Below are positions 1 to 11,071 of a stretch of 64,000 bases of DNA, piece by piece. The position numbers were made by a program, and so were the translations under genes. The first letter of the stretch is position 1; each line of letters starts with the position of its first letter. The stretch covers positions 115,315,739 through 115,379,738 of the forward strand of contig CM044489.1 in assembly GCA_024364805.1 (NCBI GenBank). Direction: 5' to 3'. This DNA comes from Euprymna scolopes. Its lineage: Eukaryota > Mollusca > Cephalopoda > Sepiida > Sepiolidae. The notes beneath the pieces are model-generated. The model was not told where the DNA came from. It saw nothing but the letters and a program-made list of their open reading frames with translations, and searched no databases.

Positions 1-970
1 ATAAGTGCATAAACACCACTTTATTTTACATATTTCTTTTTGAAAGGACCGTTTGAATAAATTGATTTGAATTTAAAGTGTTGTGTAATTATTTGTACAA
101 AAATAAGTACTAAAAAATAATGAGCCATGTCGATAGAAAATCAACTTTTATTAGTCATGGTAACTTTTATTTATTTCATTTATTTATTTTTTTTTTTTAC
201 GCTTTTATTCGTTTGTTGACTTCTCTACAATATATCAATTCAGTTCAAATAATAAAACAAACCGAAAGGAACAAGAAGTGAGTTAAATTTTTGCAACAGA
301 AAACCTTTTAAATGCGAATGCACTCAATTCAAAGAAAGAACAAGTAGTAAAATTAAAGTAATTAGTAGCAAAAAAAAGATATCGTGAAGCATGAATTTAA
401 TGTGGAAACTATTAAAAAATATTGCAGTGACAAAAGTGCACAGGCATCGAAAATGTTCACGAACGGTTTACAAAAACATTTGTATTTTGTTGTTTTTTTT
501 GTTTGTTGTTTTTTTTTTTGTTGTTTTTTTTTTTGAGTAGGGGTAATCAATTATAGAGCGTGTACAGTTTTTAATAGGTGTTTCTGCCGTTTAATTAACC
601 GTTTTTTCCTGTAACCTGCCGATATTAAGCGAGCAGAATAATGACCGTTCAATATTTAACAAAATTTCTGTTTAGATTGGGGGGGGGGGTTGAGGGCGGG
701 GGGACCACAACATTTTCCCGCCTTCCAAATGTAAACAAATTTATTGTGTTTTCAATTCAAAACCGTAGATGTGTGTAAGTTTGTTTCGAGAATTCCTAAG
801 GATGTGTGTGTATAGAAAATATATTACTTGTGCACGTTAGTCCCATGGAATAAGGCTATCAGTAGGAAAGCGTGTGTCTATGAGCAGCTAATAGTTGTTA
901 GTTTTTTTTTTTTTTTTTTAGTGATCGCTAGGGTATCCTGTTAGCGTAGGTAAGCGATATAAGAAAATCC
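1..970. other. AT-rich sequence, nothing assigned
   Basis: AT-rich sequence with several T and A runs, a G-rich run near 680-702 and no recognisable element. Short open frames here are low-complexity (Lys/Gln- or Phe-rich) and I do not regard them as genes. Confidence 0.5.
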
Positions 971-1239
971 GATGGTCATTATAAAAGTTGCTACTTATGA
1001 ATGTCTGTTCCGTTATACGAGTTTAGCAATATGTGTAGGTCGGTTTCTGAGTAGTGAAAAATCTGTAAATAGTGTTATTGTTTTAGCAGTGGTGTCTATT
1101 GCGGATGGCAGCGTCATGTTTTTTCAACATTTAGAAGTGTTCGTTTATGTATCAAATCGGTTCAATCTGGAATATGAGAATGGTCGGTTTCAGCCAATTG
1201 CAAACGCCGGAATGTTGTCAGGGAGAAGTTATTAATTTT

Positions 1240-1640
1240 GATTTGTAAGTTGGAAAGAGTATGTTATGTATGTGTATGCAATCATCTAGTTACGAAGGGT
1301 GTAATAGCACTGTAGTAGAGAAATGCAGAATAGTATCCGGCGACGACTGGTAGCAGTGGTAGGACTAAATTTAGAGAGAAAAGTGCGGACTTTTTCCTCT
1401 TAGAATGCTGCGATTGTGATGGTTGTTCTCCACGGATGAAATGTAGCATATTAATAGCACAAGTAAATGTGTATGTAACAGCGTTAAAAAGTTACGTAAG
1501 ATGGTGGGTAATACTATAGACATAATAAATTTGTATGTGGCATCTTTTATTGCAAAACTACGGTTATTTTGGTACAGAGGGGAATTTCTACAATCCAAAT
1601 ATTATATACAGAACAGGAATAAGGTCTTGAATTTCAAATA
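1240..1640 (+). repeat. Interspersed repeat R3, copy 1
   Basis: The stretch around 1490-1620 (key words ACGTAAGATGGTGG, GGTACAGAGGGGAATTTCT) reappears at 56205-56320 with scattered differences. Weaker similarity extends upstream on both sides. This is a dispersed repeat of unknown class. The short open frames across it are not conserved between the copies and are not treated as coding. Confidence 0.55.
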
Positions 1641-2274
1641 CTTTATCTTTTACTCAATATATAGATATTGCGTGGCGAAATAAAAAAAAAACGTTCTTTT
1701 ATGGAACCGTTTTTGGCTGCCATTTTTTTTTGTAATGAAAGAGCATAAAAAATGCCAAATTTGGCCTTAAAAAGGCTAATCTGTCAAATCTTAGAAAGGC
1801 CAAATTTTAAAAGCAATTTGATGGCCTTGAATGTTGTACATTTAGTCTAATAAAAATAATGAAAAATAATAAAAATGAATTTTTTTCTGGCTTTATTTCA
1901 GCCTTTGAGTCTAATAATGTGTTTTATATAAAAATAAATATTTTTTATAATTTTTTGTCTGTCAAATAATTTACGCCATTAAACTACAAATTTACCAAGT
2001 ATGGAATTTTTACTTGATTAAATCATTCGAAATAAGAAAAATTATTTTTGTTTTAATTTAATCATTTTTATTGTGCAATAATTTATATCAGTTTGAAATA
2101 TGTTAAATATTAAAAAGAAAGATTGTTAATGACTGGTTTGGTAGAAAAAGTCCACTGATATCGGCCTGTCGAAAGAAGAATGTGAGCGAGAAAAAGCTAA
2201 AGTAAGAATCAGGGAGACATTCAGAAGACAACCACATTTTAAAAATATTTATACTTACTTATTGTTGTTTTAAA

Positions 2275-2608
2275 AAGGATAAAATCGATTTTTCACCCAA
2301 TATATGTCACAGTAACATATATTGGGTGGGTTTCCAACAGTATTCTGTTTAATTTTATGTTTAAGGCAGTATCAGAACTTCAAATATTTAAGGTGCAGTT
2401 TTCACCGCCATTTTCTTGTTCATACCAATCGATCAACTTTGTTTGCTTTTCGAACCAATTAAACATTTTAAAATGAGTAAAAACACTAAAATCTTTTCCA
2501 GGTGGAAAAGTAATTTATTTTGCCTTTGCTAACATTTATTTGTTACATATTTGATTTTTTTTTTTTACCCCTTTTTCGTACCTCTGTGGATTGTAAAACA
2601 AACCCGAA
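2275..2608 (+). repeat. Fold-back family FB-B, right half
   Basis: Begins with a perfect 13-bp hairpin (CACCCAATATATG at 2294-2306 and CATATATTGGGTG at 2316-2328, 9-nt loop). It continues into a sequence similar to the right arm of the large palindrome at 32378-32970: the words TTATTTTGCCTTTGCTAACA and TTATTTGTTACATATTTG, ending in ACAAACCC. The left arm is not present, so this looks like a half copy of the same family. Confidence 0.6.
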
Positions 2609-3454
2609 ATTTATTCATCAATTTGTAGGATGTGAGTCGAGGTGCACCAATTTATAATCAGGATTTATCAATTTTTAAGACCGAGGTTGCGTGTGTCGCA
2701 GTTTTATTGAAGTCAAAAGTAGGAGTGTATCTGTGAGACAATTAAAAGGTAAATTTAACAGGATCGCCGATTAATAGAAAGATTTCACCAATCCACATCC
2801 TTACATGAGGACATAAAAATGAAATCCGGAAAATAATGACACTAATCAAAGAACACGAAATCAATATATTAACATGTAATAAACATTTATGTGTTAAGAA
2901 TATTAGTTTACATTGTTCCGACGTAAGTGTTTTCTTGTGTGGAATGTTCATAATGGTGAATTAATGAAGTGAGGATTTTGTGAGAATAACACGAGGCTTG
3001 AAATTACTGATTTTTGTATCTTAAGGACCATGTGGCTATTTTTGAGAAGAACAGTCCATAAATCATAAGTGAATACATGTGTGTGAGTGTGTGTGTGTGT
3101 GTGTGTTCATATCATAAGAACAGTAGTTTGAAATAAAATTGTTTAAAAGAAAATTTAAGTCCTCGCTCAATGTGGTAAGTTTCCATGCTGGATATTAAAG
3201 TCCATGCCTATTGCATGTAATAACGTGATGAAGCTTACTCGACACGCGTTGAACTGAGGAAATTGAAAAGTAAACTGATTTGATTTTTGGTAGGCAAATT
3301 CTTATACACAGGCTTTCTCGAATGTTCCAGCCTGTTTATGATTTATATGCAAGGAAGCGTAACGTAGTTCCTTTCTTTTATGTGTGCATGTGATCGCATC
3401 ATGACGTTGTTCTTATGTGTTCTTCATACACATGGATGCATCAAAGCGGTGATC

Positions 3455-3725
3455 GGTCCTGGATATGACCTAAAACTATATCTGATGGTGAGGCCCCACC
3501 TTGCGGGCCTTAGGGAGTGTGGAGCCACCCTTTAATTGCCATTGCTCCCAGGTCCACTCTGACCCGGAGTAGTAGTACCTGTTAGGGTCCCAACTATTGG
3601 TTAAATAGAATCTGACTTAAAAAAAATATATATATACTCCATTAAAAATCGTTCCTCAAAATAACTAGATTCGGCATTAAATAATCTGAAAAAGGATATG
3701 CCGTAAAACAAAAACAACCAACCAA
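3455..3725 (+). repeat. Interspersed repeat R1, copy
   Basis: R1 is recognised by an ordered set of words: TGACCTAAAACTATATCTG, GGTGAGGC, GGAG followed by a CC-rich step, TTGCCATTGCTCCCAGGTCC, AGTAATACCTGTTAGGGT and a tail with GGCATTAAATAATCTGAAAA. This copy holds the head and then jumps to the tail. Other copies lie at 8270-8480, 10080-10470, 13345-13635 (minus), 32985-33440 and 35110-35310 (minus). The class is unknown; no coding capacity or Pol III boxes were recognised. Confidence 0.6.
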
Positions 3726-4091
3726 CCAAAGCAGTGATCGCTGTGAAATGTTCCTAGCGAGCATTTGTTCCGGCCTGGCATAGTGGTTGTTACAAATTTT
3801 ATTGAAAACTCTACTCATGTTGTTCCAGAATCTTTTTAATTTCATTTTTTGTTGTTTATTGTTTTGTTTTGAGGGAGATATAGTTTTTTAACCCCCCCCC
3901 CCAAAAAAAAAAATTATATTTACAAAAATATTAAAATTTATTTTCTTTTGGAGGAGGGGAACTCTTTTTAATACTATATCTCCCTGAGTATTTTCTTTAA
4001 TTTTCTGTTTTTGAGCTATTACTGAGACTCCCAAGGTCGATCCTCTTATGTTGGCCATTTTTTTTCCTTGTTCTCATGTAATACTTGACAC

Positions 4092-4094
<3 letters not shown>

Positions 4095-4138
<44 letters not shown>
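4095..4138. repeat. Poly(T), 44 bases
   Basis: Uninterrupted T run. Many T or A runs of 20-45 bases occur in the window, several next to LINE 3' ends. This one has no recognisable LINE end beside it. Confidence 0.9.
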
Positions 4139-4141
<3 letters not shown>

Positions 4142-4914
4142 TGAATGAATGCTTTAAATAAGTTAAATCACTGAAAACTTTGCCAGCTAGGTAGAAAACA
4201 AACAGTTAGAAAAATCGAGTTTATCTTTTTTAAAACAAGAGTAAGCAAGTAAAAATATTTTAAAAACTATTATGGGGTGTGTATTATTTTGAAAAACAAT
4301 AGCTCCTTCAAGAACAACCATAAAATATGATTTCAATCGATATTTATTCAATAATGCCCAGTTTTTCTACTTAGGAAAAATGGGCGAATTTTCCGGGCAC
4401 CCTATTTCCTGAGGATTATCTAACCGGATAGCATTTTAGGCCATGTAATTTTCTTGTTCTCACGTAACACTCAGCGCTTTCTTTTTTCTTTTTTTTTGTG
4501 GAGGAAGGAAGGTAGGGAAAAATACATTCTGTTTTTTGTTTGAAGAAAAAATAATTACTTTTCAACCTTCACTTAGCTCTAAACCGTTCAAGAAAAACAA
4601 AAAACAACAAAAACAAAAACGGTAAAGACGCAGTTTAGTGGCCTGAACAAAATGTGATGAAAAATCGTGTACAGGCAATAAATATTGTTTTATCGGTTAA
4701 ACAAATATTATTTTTGTTAAATATTAGTAAATTAGAAACTATTTAGAGTTAACGTTTATTTAGTATTACATTTGTAATCTTAAGAACATAATTAAAATGT
4801 GTACATATGCTGAAATAATCGTTAACTTCCGCTTGTGTGAAAACTACATTGTTTTTTCTTGGTTTTGTATTATCATCAGTTTTGTATTCGGTATTAACTC
4901 CTCCAAGGTATTCA

Positions 4915-5300
4915 TTTTTACCAGGTTATTTTTATGGCAAGTGTTCGACTGAACTCCAATTTCTGGTCCCCCTTGCCAAACTTTCACCCCCCCCCAAAAA
5001 AAAAACCCCACTCAACTAGCTACAACCAATATAAACGATTTTCCCCACTCTCTATCTGTATCTAAATGTAAACGCAGATTCCATGAACAAAGCTTCTTTC
5101 CCAGAACTGCCTTTCCGGTTGAATACAACATAGTAGCCTTCAAATCCAATTTAAACAAATTGCGTCATCCATATAAATAATTTCTACCCAATTTACACCA
5201 TTAACGATTGCTACACTATTACCTTACATTCATTAACCCTTATCCTCGAGTGGCCTTCAGGCCTTGATAAGTGGTGATTCCCAAGTAAAAATAAAAAGGT
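4915..5300 (+). mobile_element. CR1/Jockey-type LINE, 3' end fragment
   Basis: Plus-strand 3' terminal part of the commonest LINE family here. The broken coding tail (FYGKCSTELQFLVPLAK..., then words recalling FHEQSFF and NSV) is followed by a short 3' UTR with the family signature CCTTGATAAGTGGTGATTCC and an A-rich end. Frames are interrupted. 5' truncation is usual for LINE insertions. Confidence 0.75.
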
Positions 5301-5520
5301 ATTTTAAATTCTTACATAGCTGATATTATTTTTTATTCCAAATTGACTGTTTTAGGGACAAAGCAGGAGCTATTAAATTCCCGTAAGGAAGTGGTATCAG
5401 TGTATTCAAAGAAACTTCCTAATATAGACAGAAAAGTAGGTTGTTAAAACTGACATGAGAATGTAAGTGCACACCCTTTTATAGGCTGAGGAACGTTCTT
5501 ATGAAACAAACAAAAACATC

Positions 5521-6015
5521 TGAGTGTTATTTTCATATTTTGGTTGATGTAACCTCAGACTAAATGTATCCTATCAAGCTCGGAGAAACTTTCTGTTGAA
5601 CTCTAGGAATCTTTCTGTCGAGCTTGGGGAAACTTTCTGTTTAACTCTAGAATCTGTACAAAATTTTGAACAAAACACTTTATTTAATCCATGGGGGTAA
5701 CATTTTCTCTTACTGTCAGCCTCTCAAAAATACAATTGCGAATTACTTAGGACTTTTATCCAGTTGTGGCTGATGAAACAAGCATGTTACACATGTGGAT
5801 TAAATAAAGGGTTCCGTTCAAAATTTTGTGCAGATTTCTGAGTTCAACAGGAAGTTTTACCAAGTTTGATAGAAAGATTCCAGAGTTTGACAGGATACAC
5901 CTGAAGAAGGTTGGAGGTTACATTGACCGAAACGTTGTGAAAATAACACTCAAGATGAGAACAGTAGTCCGAAGAATCCAAATAATCAATTCTCATCTAA
6001 AAAATTCAAAACCAT
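5521..6015. repeat. Inverted-arm element FB-A (fold-back), copy 1
   Basis: The left arm at about 5521-5693 is the approximate reverse complement of the right arm at about 5795-5955. Shared words are ATTTAATCCATG against ATGTGGATTAAAT, and GATGTAACCTC against GAGGTTACAT. The centre carries the FB-A body (GCGAATTACTTAGGACTTTTA, GGCTGATGAAACAAG). Beyond the paired part the right end carries the family terminus CAATTCTCATCT. No clear tRNA-like head remains in this copy. Confidence 0.65.
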
Positions 6016-6145
6016 AACACAAAAACAGATGTTTGTTGGATGTATGTAAGTGAAAAGAGTAGCTGATTATGAACTTATTTTGTTATTAGGTTAGACGCAA
6101 AGTTCAGTGTGGATTTTGATGAAAGTGTATCTGGCGAATTAACTG

Positions 6146-6215
6146 GATGTGAACTTGGCACGCCCTGGTTTTCGGTTTGTGCCGTTAACCACTTAGCCAT
6201 CGTCACCATCTCATG
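6146..6215 (-). repeat. tRNA-like SINE head (family T2)
   Basis: On the minus strand the sequence reads as a degenerate tRNA-like promoter. The A-box-like TGGCTAAGTGGTTAAC is followed about 35 bases later by the B-box-like GTTCACATCC. It matches the head of the T2 SINE at 50230-50505. No T2 body is obvious beside it, so this is probably a fragment. Confidence 0.5.
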
Positions 6216-6660
6216 ATTACTAACTTATGACTGGTCTCAATGTTTACAACTTTTTAAATACTTTTAAAATGTGTTGGACACTTTATTACAGTCAGATGTT
6301 TTTTTTTTTTATTTATTTTTTTTAAGAGTAGATTGAAGGAATCAATTCAAGATGTCAGCATGACCCAGAAATGATATTTTGGCTTGAAATAAACAATATC
6401 TTCAGAAATAAAAATAAAAAAAAGATGGAGATGCTTGTCAGTTACCGAAAGTATGACTGTGGAGATTCTAACACAAAATAACACCAAGATTTGTGGCATT
6501 TATCATAATTTGAGGAAACCTAATCAAACCTCGCCATATAAAATACATTAAAAACACATAAAGGTCTATAATAAGGAGAACTTTGATTTTACTTTTAGAA
6601 GTCTTGTAACTCTTGCTTCTCTTACTTTGTCCTTTAGTCCTCACATCCTGTGAACAATGT

Positions 6661-7930
6661 TTTTTTTTTTTACATGGGAATCACCACATCAAGGCTCAGA
6701 GACCACTCGAGGATAAGGGATAAGAGTGTACAGTAGTCAATTGAACAATATAGTAATCGTTAGTAATGGAAATTTGGTAAATTTGTTAACAAGTGGAACG
6801 GCGCATCAAAAACTTGTTTACGTTGGACTTGAAGACAATTAGATTGCAGTCAGTTGGAAAGCAGAAAAACGGAAGACAGTTCCACAGGCGTGCACTTCTA
6901 AGAAAGAAGCTTTGTTAATGGAATCTACGTTTAGGTTTAAGCACAGATAAATAATGGGGGGAATTATTGATGGTGTTTTCAGCTAGACGAGTGTTTCTTG
7001 TGAAAGTTTGGCGAGGGGGGACCAATAGATTGAAGCTCAGTCGAGCACTTGTCATGAAAACAACGATAAAGCAGAGACAAACTCGCAACATCTCTTCTGT
7101 AAGGTAGAGGTTGCAGGGAAGAGAAAAGTCCTTTCTAGCAGCTCCTGCCCAGATGTAGCAACAGTACTCCATCCTTGGACATATCTGGCTCTTATATAGA
7201 TAGAGAATTGCATCAGCGGTGAGATATCTACTGGATTGATAGAAGGATCCGGCCATTTTTCCAGCGGCCTTGGCAACAGATTTGATGTACGTGTTCCATT
7301 TTTGATCAAGAGTAAAGGTCAAGCCCAGAAGCTTGTCAAAACATGAGGCCTCTCCAAGACGAGAGCCATTCATTTCAATTGATGCCAGATGTGGATCAGA
7401 ACGTTGATGATGTAAAGATAGAAGCTTAGTTTTAGATGCATTAAAAGTAACCGGCCACTCCTTTCCCCATTGTACCACATGCTCAAGATCAGAGGAGAGA
7501 GAATCAGAGAAAACTTGGTCATTTACCATCTTAGATGTGCTACCATAGATGGTAGTGTCATCAGCATAAATATCTACGAATGATGTAAGGATGTGATTTG
7601 GAAGATCATTAATGTAGATCAGGAAAAATGTTGGGCCCAGGATGGACAACTGAGGGACTCCAGCATTAATACTGTGAGCTTCTGATTTTTGCCCATCAAC
7701 TACTACTCTTATGAACCTATCAGAGAGAAATGATCTAATAATTGAGAAGACATTTCCAGCTATACCATAGCTAGAGATCTTGTGAAGTAAACCTTTATGC
7801 CATACCCTATCAAAGGCCTTTCATATGTCAAGAGCAATTGCCCTAGAAAGGTAGCCTCCGTCGAGAGAATTAGCTGCAAAGTTCTTGGCAAAGAGTTTGG
7901 CTTTGTCTGAAGCTGACGAGATTACCTCAG
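6661..7930 (-). mobile_element. CR1/Jockey-type LINE with reverse transcriptase, degenerate
   Basis: The longest LINE copy in the window. Reading from 7930 down, the frame gives SASDKAKLFAKNFAANS, then LSRAIALDI-stop-KAFDRVWHKGLL (RT motif normally DxSKAFD). GVPQLSILGPTFFLIYINDLP and the catalytic YADDT follow, then FNASKTK, LGLTF and MEYCCYIWAGA. A stop lies inside the DISKAFD motif near 7820. The jump from AANS to LDGG suggests an internal deletion. Near 7100 the readable frame ends, and the conserved tail FHEQSFF is only partly preserved. The 3' end is the T-run at 6660 next to the signature GGAATCACCAC. Confidence 0.85.
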
Positions 7931-7954
7931 TACATAAGACCTTGATATTTTATT

Positions 7955-8241
7955 TCCCCCACTCTATATCTGTGCCTAAATCAAAACGCGGATTCCATGA
8001 ACAAAGCTTCTTTCTTAGAACTGCACGCCTGTGGAACTCTGTTCCGTCTGCCTGCTTCCCACCGGACTACAACTTGGATGTCTTCAAGTCCAACGTTAAC
8101 AAATTCCTAATGAACCGCCCTCTTAAGTAAACACTTCATCAAATCTCCACACTAACGTAATGTACTTGCAATAACCCTTATCCCTGAGTGGCTTCCGGGC
8201 CTTGATAAGTGGTGATCACTGTGTAAAAAAAAAAAAAAAGG
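7955..8241 (+). mobile_element. CR1/Jockey-type LINE, 3' end fragment
   Basis: Plus-strand tail of the same LINE family, readable as FHEQSFFLRTARLWNSVPSA... then ...VFKSNVNKFL, to a stop at 8128-8130. The 3' UTR signature CCTTGATAAGTGGTGATCAC and a 15-A tail follow. This is the best-preserved coding tail of the family in the window. It abuts the minus-strand LINE across a 24-base chimeric junction at 7931-7954. Confidence 0.85.
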
Positions 8242-8269
8242 TCCATTGATGATAGGATTCTGTTTGCTA

Positions 8270-8480
8270 TTTACCATACAAAAAATACAAAACAAAACAA
8301 CAAAAAACAACTAAACACTATAAATAAATATTTGTAGATGTAAGGAACTTGAAACATTATACATTTTCCAAAATTATTGGATTCAGCATTAGATAATCTG
8401 AAAACGGTTAATATGCTTTAAAACAAAGCATCCAAACCGAACGCCAAGAGTAAATATTTAAAGATATAAAGAACTAAAAA
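8270..8480 (+). repeat. Interspersed repeat R1, tail
   Basis: Tail half of R1 (see 3455-3725): A-rich AAACAAAACAAC tract, AAATATTTGTAGATGTAAGGAACTTGAA-like words and the terminal ATTGGATTCAGCATTAGATAATCTGAAAA. Confidence 0.55.
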
Positions 8481-8739
8481 GTATTAAATAACCCCAAAAG
8501 TGTGTTGAACAAAACCAATCAACCATTATCACTGGTAATAACATTGGAAACCTAGAACTTTCTTGTAGCATTCAACCAACCATGAAAACTTTGAGCCAAT
8601 TATCATTTCACGGTCATCACATAATATAGATGAGCAATTAAATTTCAATTTTCAAGTTAATTTCCCCAAATAATAGAAGTTAGGAATGAAACAGTTTGCG
8701 CAAATCTCTATTTACTTGCTTCTTCATGAGAGCATAATT

Positions 8740-8930
8740 AGATGCAAGGTTGGTTTTTAATGTGAGGAAAATCCGGTTCCCCAAATTAGGCCAATTAGAA
8801 TTGGGACAAGAATAAAAATTGCCTCTGTCTAGAAAGATTTCTCCCTAACTGATCAAGGACAGAACAGATGAAGTGTAGTGTCAGAACTGATACTACACTT
8901 TGTTCTTAGCCGAGTCTTTACATACAATTT
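8740..8930 (-). repeat. SINE family T2 body, minus copy
   Basis: On the minus strand the order is AAAGTGTAGTATCAG, ACTGATCAGTTAGGGAG-like, AATTTTTATTCTTGTCCC and CATTAAAAACC. This matches the T2 bodies at 17405-17590 and 21408-21597 and the body of the complete copy at 50230-50505. A tRNA head is not clear. An opposite-strand copy follows at 9023-9190. Confidence 0.6.
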
Positions 8931-9022
8931 TCCAGCTATCAAAATTTATTGCGACCATTGTTCTCCACCCTTCTAAATATGTGGGTATACGTCTTTCATA
9001 AGCATGTAAACGAATAAATAAC

Positions 9023-9190
9023 ACAGTGTAGTGTCTGTTCGCATACTACACTTAATCCTTTGTCTTTGGCCAGGGAAAGAGAAATTGTTCTAGACTGAGG
9101 TAATTTTAATTTTTGTCCCAGTTCAGAATGCCCCTTTTCTGTACATTAAATAGTGACCTTGTGTTAAAACGCAAGTAGATAGGGACCCAC
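9023..9190 (+). repeat. SINE family T2 body, plus copy
   Basis: Plus-strand T2 body: AGTGTAGTGTCTGTTCGCA, ...GACTGAGGTAATTTTAATTTTTGTCCC, CATTAAATAGTGACC. It lies head-to-head with the minus copy at 8740-8930, so the pair forms a loose inverted repeat about 450 bp long. Confidence 0.55.
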
Positions 9191-9257
9191 AGTTTCAACT
9201 CATTTTAACAGCAAGAATACTTCAATCTCTCTCTTTTTCAATTTCTTTTATTTTGTT

Positions 9258-9620
9258 TTAACTGGGAATAGGGCATCCTACCAGATGCCAGACATTCCAA
9301 CTGAGAGATCTTTTTAAGATTCTAACCGTCCCTTTAAGTGCAATTGTTTGCATTTGGTTCACTGGGTATATTTGCCAGGTAGTGTTTGAAATTTTTTTTA
9401 TAAGTTCAGTTGCTCCTATAATTACTAGAATAATGGAGATCTTCCTAAAATTCCCATTTCTTTTCATGTCTTACATAAGACCTTGATATTTTATTGTCTT
9501 TTCCTCTCAGCTCTATTTAATCCAGCATCATTGGGAACAGTAACTTCTACCTATGTTGCTTCTCTTTTTTACTTTTCTCAAATCACTACATCAAGTTAAA
9601 TATCCCTATTTTCTTGGTAT
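9258..9620 (-). mobile_element. LINE-type RT protein C-terminal tail, fragment R7 copy 1
   Basis: The minus strand reads IILVIIGATELIKKISN and then LKGTVRILKRSLS. I recognise this as a degenerate form of the tail found at the C-terminus of many invertebrate LINE reverse-transcriptase proteins (typically ...VIGALGTIPK... then ...LLGTARILRKVLS). A second copy of the same DNA lies at 43560-43955. Only the tail is visible; no catalytic RT motifs are nearby. The exact LINE clade is uncertain. Confidence 0.55.
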
Positions 9621-9949
9621 GTAGCTGTAGGAACTGCACAGTCATAGTTGATAGTGTTATTTCTAATTGTTCTGTATGTATTTTGACCTGCTCAGTTAAA
9701 TTAGTTTTTCAACTTTCCAATCAAAGCAGATTAAAAACTGATCATTCTTCAGTCAACATATGTTATGATAATAAAGTATTATGTTCTTGCCTCCCATGGT
9801 GGAGTATAATAACGGCAATATAAATATACAAAATAATTGAGTTGTTAAGCTACTTTAAAGTACAATATGTTTAAGTACAATTTTCCATTGTTTCATTGTG
9901 TCTGAAGCTATTCATTGGAAAGCTTCCCATTATCACCGGTCCAGAGTAT

Positions 9950-9952
<3 letters not shown>

Positions 9953-9985
<33 letters not shown>

Positions 9986-10075
9986 GAATGACATTTTCCC
10001 CTCAAACAAGGCACAGTGCCACTTTGATGCAGGGGGCTACTATCAGGGACATGAGTTGCAAGGATACTACATAAG
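9953..10075 (-). mobile_element. Second CR1-like LINE lineage, 3' terminus
   Basis: The long T run at 9953-9984 is followed by GGCACAGTGCCACTTTGATG and GGGGGCTACTATCAGGGACA. This matches the 3' end of the larger copy at 40627-41212. It is a short 5'-truncated insertion whose poly(A) lies on the left. Confidence 0.7.
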
Positions 10076-10079
10076 GAGT

Positions 10080-10470
10080 AGATCAACCTTAAAAGCCATC
10101 TAGTGGTGATGCTCCATTTGAGGACTGTGTAAAATGTGGAATATCTTCTTAGTTACCATTGTTTCCAAGTCCACTTTGGCCCAGAGTGGTAATACCTGTT
10201 AGTGCATCTTGTGCTACTATACCAGGCTGCCTGAAGATACTGACTTCCTGACCCCAAATACACCAAACATTGATGTTATTGTTTTATTTTTCCTTTTCTA
10301 TTGCAAAACTCAATCATGTTCTGTAAAATCAGGAGCAAAACCATTTTATTTTTACAAAACAACCAAACTAAACTCCATGAATAAATGTTTGAAGATATAA
10401 AGAACTTGAAGCATAAAAACTTATTTTCAAAAAGTATTATAAATAACCCAAAAGTGTTAATATGCCATTA
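10080..10470 (+). repeat. Interspersed repeat R1, near-complete copy
   Basis: R1 from ATCTAGTGGTGATGCTCCATT, through TTACCATTGTTTCCAAGTCC and GAGTGGTAATACCTGTTAG, to GCCTGAAGATACTGACTTCC, CCAAACATTGATGTTATTG and AATCATGTTCTG, ending in AAGATATAAAGAACTTGAAG. With 32985-33440 this copy defines the family. No coding potential was recognised. Confidence 0.65.
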
Positions 10471-10645
10471 AACAAAACTAATCAACTACTATCACCTGTA
10501 ATGACATTGGAAATCTAGAACTTTCTTGTATCATAAAAATGATGTTGAAAAAAATGTAACTATCACATAATAAAAGAACATTATTTTTGTACTTGATCTT
10601 TGTGGCCTCAATATCACATTAAAGTACATCTAGTGCTATTAAAAT

Positions 10646-10954
10646 GTAACAGGATAAGATAAGTTCCAAATCCTTTTTCCATTTTGTCCTGGTTGAGCTT
10701 CCTCACAATTGAAAAAAATACAAATGAAAATCTTATGAGCTTATCAACTCACTATTTTCCATCAATTACGAGGAAAAGATTAGTGAGAAAAATAGAAAGA
10801 CCCGTTTGTGTAATATACGCCCACTTCCCTCCCACATGTACTTTAAAAAAAAAATATGCATACATTATGCAAGTTTGTACAGTTATACAAAAAAACAAAA
10901 GCAAAAAAAAAACTAGAACTCTACAACTAAATAGTTAGCAATTTGAAAAGAAAG
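10646..10954 (+). repeat. Direct duplication R5, unit 1
   Basis: About 300 bp repeated at 11072-11368 in the same orientation with roughly one difference per ten bases. Shared words include CACAATTGAAAAAAATACAA, TTATCAACTCACTATTTTCC, TTATGCAAGTTTGTACAGTT and CTACAACTAAATAGTTAGCA. The peptide frames (84 and 78 codons) diverge between the copies and run into Lys-rich ends, so I do not call genes. Confidence 0.8.
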
Positions 10955-11071
10955 TACATTGGTACTGAGGCTCCAATTAATGGCTTTGGGGAATGCGGAG
11001 TTACCCCTTTATTTACTACTACTCCTAGGTCCAATCAAATGAACCTATAATATGCCTATTAACATCTAACA

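Noticed and set aside
972-1235. 87-codon open frame near the left end
   Set aside because: Hydrophobic mixed composition without a recognisable family; could be an exon but nothing supports it.
2150-2185. Hammerhead-like CTGAT...GTCGAAAG near 2155
   Set aside because: The core reads CUGAUAU and not CUGANGA, and no stem I or III partner is evident.
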